A stretch of DNA of 64,000 nt from assembly GCA_039583875.1 (NCBI GenBank), contig CM077158.1, forward strand, positions 119,347,900 through 119,411,899, read 5' to 3'. The notes beneath the pieces are model-generated. The model was not told where the DNA came from, did no database searches, and worked only from the letters and a program-made list of their open reading frames with translations. Shown here piece by piece: positions 57,237 through 64,000 of the stretch. A program made the position numbers and the translations under genes. Position 1 is the stretch's first letter; every line of letters starts with the position of its first letter. This DNA comes from Platanthera guangdongensis (taxonomy: Eukaryota; Streptophyta; Magnoliopsida; Asparagales; Orchidaceae).

Positions 57237-58638
57237 TTCGGCGATTTTGTTCCAGCGCTCGACGAAAATCGTCGAGCTGTGTTCGACGATTCCTGTAGGC
57301 AGAATTTTTATTTCTTTTCAATTATCTTTCTTCCCGAGTGATTACCTCCTAGGGGAAATGTCGTGTCGGCCTTTCGTTCTTCCTTTATTTTGAGGGCCGA
57401 ATCGTGGGGTATGGTAGGTAGTGTTGTTTTGACTCTCTAAAGGAGCGGGATGTTTTGTGTGCGAGCCATGGCCGCCACTTTTTGATCCCAGGTACAGGCT
57501 GGGCATTTGCTGTGGCCGCCACCCTTTTTATTCCTGGTACGGGCTGGATTTGTGGTGGTTTTGTGCCGACAGTGGAAATTTATGTTTTTGTTGGAACTGT
57601 TTGTTTGGGGGACTGTTTTTGGTCACCAACTCACGACCATTTCTGTTTACTACTACCATTAACTCACAAATTAGGATTATTAGCTGTTTCTTCCTTGTAG
57701 AATGTAGCATATGATGGCAAGTTTTTCTTTGCCTTTTGCCTTATAGCCACTGCAGGATTTGAGCAGGGCTTGGTGTTATTGCTTGGTGTTTGGTGTACTT
57801 TTGGTTTACTCTGGACAGAGTTTTTTTACTGTCTTGTTTGCTTACTCTCTTGTTCCATTGAAATTTAATGCCATAGTTCAGATTTTCTTGTTTCACTTGC
57901 TGAGGAATTCTTTCCTTTTCTGAATGCCTCAGGTTCTGATTAGTAGCCGGGTGGGCGGCTAGTATTGTTGTGGTGTTGCTGGTGATCCCTTGAGTTGTAG
58001 GGATCTTTCTCTTACTTTTGTGAGGTAGTTTTCCTATTTTTTTCTTACAGACATACATGCCTGGCAGTGGGTTCGTGTCAGTTTGTTGGCGCCCTCTGGT
58101 AGTTTTACCTTATGATACTAAATATGTTTCTTTTACTGCTACCTTTTCTGGAGATAGTCTACTTGCTCTTGGGAAATTTTATGCTAGATTGCTAGTTACT
58201 TTTAAACCTAAAACACTACTATATGTATATCTCATGATCAGCATGTTTTATAAACTCATACACTACTTCCCAAGTAATGTAAAAATAACGTTTTCCGTAC
58301 TTATAATATGATATAAATTTAGTGTCTTGCATAGTATAAGCTGACCCCGGGGGTCACTTATGCACTCTCTTAGGATGTCAAAGCAATAAATAAAGTATTT
58401 TCTGCAGCGTATAAATATAGTTTTAAACTGTGGACTAGATGATCCACTGAGCCGAGGGATACGGGCTCTAAAAGATATCTGATTTTCTAATCATTAAACT
58501 TAAGAAACTTTCATAGTCTAGTTAGATGGTGTTCGCCTAAGCGTCAATAGTTAACCCCTGCTCGACGTGGCATCATGACACGTGTTTTTCTCATACTCTG
58601 ATCCTCCATGAATTCGGAGAAAAATCCGGGTTGTGACA
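57237..58638 (+). repeat. 5' LTR of element H, right part
   Basis: It ends GGGTTGTGACA, two bases before the PBS. The left part is missing because the G LTR ends at 57231. It starts with TCGACGA-type palindromes (57252-57297: CGCTCGACGAAAATCGTCGAG), as in D. A TATA box (TATAAATATAG) is at 58410. Short frames inside it are not supported as genes. Confidence 0.8.
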
Positions 58639-58640
58639 GT

Positions 58641-58651
58641 TGGTATCAGAG
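58641..58651 (+). promoter_or_regulatory. Primer binding site of H
   Basis: TGGTATCAGAG, a perfect initiator-Met tRNA complement. Confidence 0.92.
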
Positions 58652-58798
58652 GGAGGTTGCTTGACAATTTGTCAGGCAAACTTTCCTTATAGGTATTAGG
58701 AGTTTAGCATCATATCATACACACACCGGTATGTCATCAGCATGTCTTGGCTGAAGCATGAACACTACACTCATAGCTTAACATGAAGTATACGAGGC

Positions 58799-58965
58799 AT
58801 AATATGTAGTATGGGATTCATAATATGTGTCTGTATATGGATCCACCATAGGGGCAACATATGAGGGTTATGTAGTATGGGATGCATAACCTCACCACAT
58901 GAATGCGACTAGCACGTTTCTTTTCGTTGCATGAGAATGTTATGTAGTATGGGATGCATAACATT
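58799..58965 (+). repeat. Three copies of a hairpin motif in the H leader
   Basis: GTTATGTAGTATGGGATG plus CATAAC occurs at 58867-58890 and 58939-58962, with a diverged copy (AATATGTAGTATGGGATTC) at 58801. Each exact copy has GTTATG/CATAAC as a 6-bp stem with a 12-base loop. Spacing is about 68 and 72 bp, between PBS and gag. Confidence 0.85.
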
Positions 58966-59321
58966 TTCATGCGTACGTCGCTCATGACATGCATTAGGGC
59001 CTTTTTAGAATGCATAGCACAATCATGCATAACATAACATTGCATAAGCACAACGTGCCAAGTTAAGGACTTGCAGGATGACATATGTACACACATGATT
59101 TTAAATAAAAAAATATAAATTCATGCATTCCCGATCTAGGCACAAGAGTTAGATGGTGGTGGTTAACCAACCTAGGTTAGGCATAACATCATTTTTGTTC
59201 AAATAAACTCCCAGAGCAAGTCTAGCAGTTTTAAGATCATATTTATGTATGTATTGTCTGTACTTGTAGTTAGTTCCAACAATTGTACCAGGATTTTGGC
59301 TAATCTTGATATGATTTTAGG

Positions 59322-60545
59322 ATGCCGGGACGTCCTTCGACGAGGTCGACACCCCTATATGAGGGTGAGACTTCTGGAGCGCAGAGTGATGCAGTGATCG
59401 CGAGCTTGCAGTTGAGCAACGATTCCCTGACCAGGCAGTTGGTGGAGATGCAGGTCCAGATCCAGTCTCTGGCGGTAGTTGTGCCAGGATAGATTCAGGA
59501 AGTGTAAGACCCTGTAGGGGGTTCAGCTGCCCCTCCCCCTCCTGCTCCCCTGAGACCTCCAGTGGTCGTGCCAGCGGAGATGGCCTTCATTTCTCAGTTT
59601 CAGAGACTTAGCCCTCCTACATATGATGGGAAGGCAGATTTCATGGTCATAGATGATTGACTGATCTCCATGGAGGAGATGTTCTCGTACTCCGGTGTGG
59701 CAGATGATCATAGAGTGATGATAGCCGCCTATCAGCTAAAGGGTTTGGCTAAGAGCTGGTGGCTTAGGGAAAAGGAGAGCTTGGTGGCTGGTTGCTCTTG
59801 GGCATTATTCAAGGAGATGTTGTTGAGGAAGTTCTTGCCTTCGGTCGAACGTGACCGACTTATGAACGACTTCCTTCACCTGAAGCAGAGGCAACTCATG
59901 GTCAGTGAGTACGAGATAGAGTTCAGCAAGTTGAGCAGGTTTGCCCCTAGGTTGGTGAGTGTTGAAACAGATAGAGTCAAGCGGTTCCTTGGTGGCTTGA
60001 GGAGCGAGGTTCAGCAGTTAGGCAGTGCTTATGGATCAGTGACTTATGCAGGAGTTGTGGAGGCTGCTCTGAAAGTGGAGGCAATTGAGACTGCAAAGAT
60101 CAGAGGCCAGCAAATGAGGAAGCACAAGAGAAAGTCTGCTGAGGAGAAGAACCCCTAGGTACTTGATGCTGCTCCGGGAAAGAAGAGCAGGGTAGTGTGT
60201 AGCTTCTGTGGCCGGTCAGGCCACCCTGTTGAGAGGTGTTTCAAGAAGGCGGGAGATCAGAGGAAGGAGCAAGTTCATGCCATTCAATGTGCTCCTAGGA
60301 AGGATGTTTCCTGTGGTGTTTGTAAGCGACCCGGGCATGATGCTGCCCAGTGCTGGTCCAAGGATAAGGTCTGCTTTCAGTGTGGCCAGAAGGGCCATAG
60401 CAAGGCTAGGTGTCCTCAGGTCCAGCCTATTCTTCAGGCAGTTCCACTTTAGGCTTTAACTCCACCTCAGCGTGTGGACAAGGGCAAAGGAAGCTGAACG
60501 TGATCTCTTCCGAGGAGGCTCAGACTTCGACTCAGGTCATCTCAG
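59322..60545 (+). pseudogene. gag of Tekay-like element H, broken
   Basis: Start at 59322 (MPGRPSTRS). A single frame runs to 60452 with in-frame stops at 59490, 59505, 59658, 60156 and 60450. Gag core: AYQLKGLAKSWWLREKE, LFKEMLLRKFLP, RLMNDFLHLKQ, VSEYEIEFSKLSRFAP, KRFLGGL. Three CCHC zinc knuckles follow: CSFCGRSGHPVERC (about 60198), CGVCKRPGHDAAQC (about 60312) and CFQCGQKGHSKARC (about 60372). After 60452 the sequence shifts frame and reads NVISSEEAQ...VIS up to a possible splice donor at 60545. It would encode the particle protein. Confidence 0.85.
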
Positions 60546-60637
60546 GTTAGTCGTTTTTCCTAGCTTGAAAGTTTTATTTGCTAGCATGGGTTTCATTTTG
60601 TTCTAGTAGTGCCTTAGTTTCTTATGTACTCTTATAG
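60546..60637 (+). other. Candidate intron between gag and pol of H
   Basis: This 92-bp stretch starts GTTAGT and ends TTATAG, is T-rich, and contains stops in the joined frame. The codons before it (...GTC ATC TCA G) and after it (GG AAA TTT AAG) are in phase. Typical relatives read without a break from VxSG into the protease. An unspliced insertion is the alternative. Confidence 0.5.
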
Positions 60638-63600
60638 GGAAATTTAAGGTGAAGAACCGTCGGGCGCAAGTTTTGTTCGACTCCGACGCTACCCACTCGT
60701 TTGTATCTAGAGCCTTTGTAGAGCGGTATCGGTTGATTCTAGATCAAGTTCGTGATACCTTCCGCGTCAAGTTCCCCTCTGGTGAATCTGTGTTGTCAGA
60801 TTCGGGCATTTTGGATTGCCCTGTTTTGTTGGGGGACTTTCTTACAAAGGCAGATTTGAAGATGATTGATCTAGAGGACTTTGATGTTATTATGGGAATG
60901 GACTGGTTGTCTAGGTATGATGCGGTTATTCAGTGCAAAGGGAAGCGCTTGGACTTCATCAAGGACAACGGTCAGCCTGGAAGTGTGTATGCTGATCTGT
61001 GCCAGTATTCTACTATCATTTCTGCGGTATGTCCTCAGAAGCTGTTTCATTCTGATTGTTTTGCTTGTTTAGTCTCGGTGGTTGGGACTGCTGTTAGCGT
61101 ACCGCGCCTGGAGGAGATTCCTGTGGTTCGTGGTTTCTCAGATGTTTTTCCTGATGACCTTCCTGGTCTTCCCCCTGAGCGGGATGTTGAGTTTGTGATT
61201 GATTTGGAACCGGGTACGCGATGTACTGCTAAGGCACGTTACCGGATGGCCCCTCGTGAGTTGGAGGAGTTGCGAGTCCAATTGGACGAGTTGTTGGCTA
61301 AAGGTTTTATTAAGCCGAGTTCGTCATCTTGGGGTGCTCTTATTCTATTTGTGAAGAAGAAGGATGGGTCGATGAGGCTGTGCATTGACTATAGGGAGCT
61401 GAACAAAGTTACCATAAAGAACAGGTACCCTCTGCCGAGGATCGATGATTTCTTTGATCAGTTGCGTGGTAGCACGGTGTTTTCCAAGATTGATCTTCGT
61501 TCAGGCTACCATCATCTCAGGATCCGTGAGTCGGACATTCCACGGACTGCTTTCAGGTCGAGGCATGGGCATTTCGAATTTCTGGTTATGTCGTTTGGTT
61601 TGACCAACGCGCCATCAGCATTCATGGACATGATGAACCGCGTGTTCAAGGATTTTTTCGACAAGTTCGTAGTGGTATTCATTGATGATGTGTTGACCTA
61701 CTCACGTAGTGCTGAGGAGCATGAGCAGCATCTGCGATTGGTTCTATCTGCTTTGAGGGACCATCATTTATTCGCCAAGTTGAGTAAATGTGAATTCTGG
61801 TTGTCTCAGGTTTCCTTCCTGGGTCATGTGGTGAACAAAGACGGCATTTCGGTTGACCCGGAGAAGATTTATGCAGTGATGGTTTGGCATAGGCCGAGAA
61901 CACCCAAGGAGATTAGGAGCTTCATGGGGTTGGCCGGCTATTATAGAAGATTCGTGGAGGGCTTTTCTACACTGGCAGCGCCCTTGACTAAGCTGACGCA
62001 GAAAAATACGGAGTTTATTTGGAGCGAGAAATGCGAGGAGGCTTTTCTGTAGCTGAAAAGCAGGCTGTGTTCTGCTCTTATTTTGGCATTGCCTACGGAG
62101 GGCATGGACTATGATGTGTATGTGGATGCCTCGAATGTTGGGCTCGGAGGTGTGTTGATGCAAGAAGGGAAGGTGATTGCGTATGGGTCGAGGCAACTGA
62201 AGACTCATGAGAGGAACTACCCTACGCATGATCTTGAGTTCGCGGCAGTGATCTTTTCCTTGAAGTTATGGAGACATTTACTTTATGTTGCTCAGTGCAA
62301 GATCTACACCGATCATAAAAGCCTCTAGTATGTCTTCACCTAGAAAGAGCTGAATTTGCGCCAACGGTGTTGGTTAGAGTATGTGGCCGATTATGATGTG
62401 GATATACAGTATCATCCGGGCAAGGCCAATGTAGTGGCCGATACCTTGAGCCGGAAGACGGGGAAGATCTTTAATCTCACCGCCGATCGTTTAGTGGAAG
62501 AATTCCTCCTGATGGATATTTCTGTAGGACGCTGTGACTTGCAGAGTTGTTTGGCAGTAGTAGAGCCGTCTTGGATTGCACTTACCAGGTTACACCAGAA
62601 GGATGATCCGGATCTTCTGCACTTGTACCTCAGGACTGAGAGAGTGGAGTTGCCGGATTTCTCTATTGATGATGCGGGTACTTTGAAGTACCGCGGCAGG
62701 TTCTGCATTCCCACTGTTGGAGACTTCAGGGTTATGATTTGCAGAGAGGATCATGGATCCAGTGTTGCCTACCATCCAGGATCCACAAAGAAGTATCATG
62801 AATTGAAGCAGATTGCATGGTGGTATGGGATGAAGGGTGATATAGCCCGATTTGTTGCTGAGTGCCACACTTGCAAGCGTGTGAAGGCCGATCATGGAAG
62901 GCCTTGTGGCAAGTTGACTACGTTGGAGATCCCTACCTGGAAGTGGGAGAGTATTTCTATGGACTTCATTACGGGCTTGCAGAGATCTCCTAGAGGTTTT
63001 GATTCTATTTGGGTTATAGTGGACATAGTGACGAAGTGTGCTCACTTTGTAACATATAAGATTGATTATCCGATGAAAAAGATAGCAGAGCTATATTTGA
63101 ATGAGGTCATCAGATTGCACGGGGTACCAGTTAGCATCATTTCGGATCGAGACTCCTATTTTACATCTCGCTTCTGGAGGAGTCTGCAAGAGGGTATGGG
63201 TACAGATTTGAGGTATTCTACAGCTTACCACCCGCAGACCAATGGTCAGACTGAGCGAGTGAACTAGATAGTTGAGGATATGATTAGGTGCTACATCTTG
63301 GACCACGGTGAGCGTGGGATGAGTGTTTGCGGCTTATGGAATTCGCTTACAATAAAAGTTACTAGGAGAGCTTGCAAATGGCTCCATTTGAAGCCTTGTA
63401 TGGGAGGCACTGTAGAACTCCCTTGTTTTGGACCGAGGTTGGTGAGAGGCCTGTGTTGGGTCCGGATGCGCTCGAGGAGATGGAAACTGCTGTGAAGCTT
63501 ATTCGGGAAAAGCTTCGTATTGTTCAGGAGAGATATGAGAAGAACGCCAACCGACGTAGGTCTGACTTGGAGTTTTCTGTAGGGGACCTTGTGTTTCTTA

Positions 63601-63994
63601 AGGTTTCCCTGATGGTTGGTGTTAAGAGGTCCGGTAAGAACCGGAAATTGGATCTGAGGTATGAGGGCCCGTTTAAGATTGTTGATCGGATTGGCGTGTC
63701 AGCATATAGATTGGATTTGCAGCAAATTTCCCAAGTATTCATAATGTGTTTCACGTAAGCCAATTGCGGAAGTGTGTGCGAAGAAGTGGACAAGTCTTCG
63801 ATGTTGTACCCCAGTTGGAGCCTAATCTTTCATATGTTGAGGTGCCGGTCCGCATCTTGGATACTCAAGATCGGGTGCTACGGACGAAGTCTATCCCGAT
63901 GGTGAAAGTTCTATGGAAGAATCAGGATTTAGAAAGCGCGACTTGGGAGCTAGAGTCGGCTATGAGGGAAGCTCACCCTCATCTCTTCCCTTGA
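60638..63994 (+). pseudogene. pol of Tekay-like element H, broken
   Basis: Protease: [13 protein letters not shown], where DSGATHSF is expected, so the catalytic-loop Gly is Asp. [36 protein letters not shown], active site VFIDDVL (both Asp present). RNase [46 protein letters not shown]. Integrase: zinc finger ending CHTCKRVKADH, MDFITGL, IISDRDSYF, HPQTNGQTERVN. The tail VKVLWKNQDLESATWELE...HPHLFP, ending at 63994, is the chromodomain-like end of Tekay elements. In-frame TAG codons are at 62050, 62326, 62341 and 63265. Frameshifts lie near 63325 and 63735. It ends 6 bp before the window does, so the 3' LTR is outside. Confidence 0.9.
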
Positions 63995-64000
63995 TTTGTT

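Noticed and set aside
57455..57714. ORFs of 81-85 codons in the H LTR
   Set aside because: They lie between the palindromes and the TATA box of an LTR, in two overlapping frames without motifs.

Overview
This window is plant (angiosperm) repeat DNA. I see no ordinary host gene, tRNA or rRNA. Almost all of it is explained by LTR retrotransposons of both plant superfamilies, Ty1/copia (Sirevirus-like) and Ty3/gypsy (Tekay-like chromoviruses, Athila-like, Tat-like), inserted into one another. The evidence is the PBS sequences (initiator-Met tRNA type in most, Asp tRNA type in one), polypurine tracts next to LTR starts, TG...CA LTR ends, and Gag, protease, RT, RNase H and integrase motifs. The species cannot be told from this. 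I use letters A-K for the elements.

Layout. 1-4840: element A, the 3' end of a Sirevirus-like element (envelope-position ORF, PPT, 3' LTR), preceded by an LTR-like fragment. 4841-4939 and 19645-24870: element B, a degenerate Tekay-like element on + (integrase end plus a 3.7-kb LTR). It is split by element C (4940-19644), a full-length minus-strand relative with two 4.9-kb LTRs. Removing C and one 5-bp site copy restores the reading phase of B pol. 25230-27960: element I, a heavily decayed Sirevirus pol. 28906-31298: element J, a gypsy LTR, PBS and gag. 31299-36311: element D, a Sirevirus 5' LTR, gag and start of pol, inserted in J gag. 36312-37469 and 48920-49856: element E, a gypsy LTR starting TGTAACACCC, inserted in D pol. 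37470-48914: element F, an Athila-like element with perfect 5-bp target duplications (AGCAT), LTRs about 97% identical, and a nearly complete pol; it sits inside E. 49857-about 51416: element K, a Tat-like LTR with PPT on the minus strand. About 51600-52720: a reverse-oriented relative of the E LTR. 52730-57231: element G, another Sirevirus 3' end (envelope-position ORF, PPT, 3' LTR). 57237-64000: element H, a Tekay-like element (part of LTR, PBS, gag with three zinc knuckles, pol to the chromodomain-like tail) that hosts G in its LTR.

The recurrent unexplained feature is that six different LTR families (A, D, E, F, G, K) each carry an array of short palindromes in the LTR, upstream of the TATA-like box where one can be placed. 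Each family has its own motif: CTCGAG in A, TCGACGA in D, GACACG/CGTGTC in E, CACGCCC/GGGCGTG in F, GTGTCGACAC in G, and CGCACGA/TCGTGCG in K. In D the same array recurs inside the gag coding region, in frame. Traces of the D motif also occur in the gypsy LTRs of E and H.

The elements do not work together as a pathway. Each once encoded its own Gag (particle), protease, RT/RNase H (cDNA synthesis) and integrase. Nearly all are now broken by stops, frameshifts or nested insertions. F is the best preserved, with all RT and integrase catalytic residues visible but three lesions in gag/protease and at the pol entry. Coordinates of degenerate pseudogenes are approximate to tens of bases. LTR ends supported by PPT, PBS or TSD are exact to a few bases.
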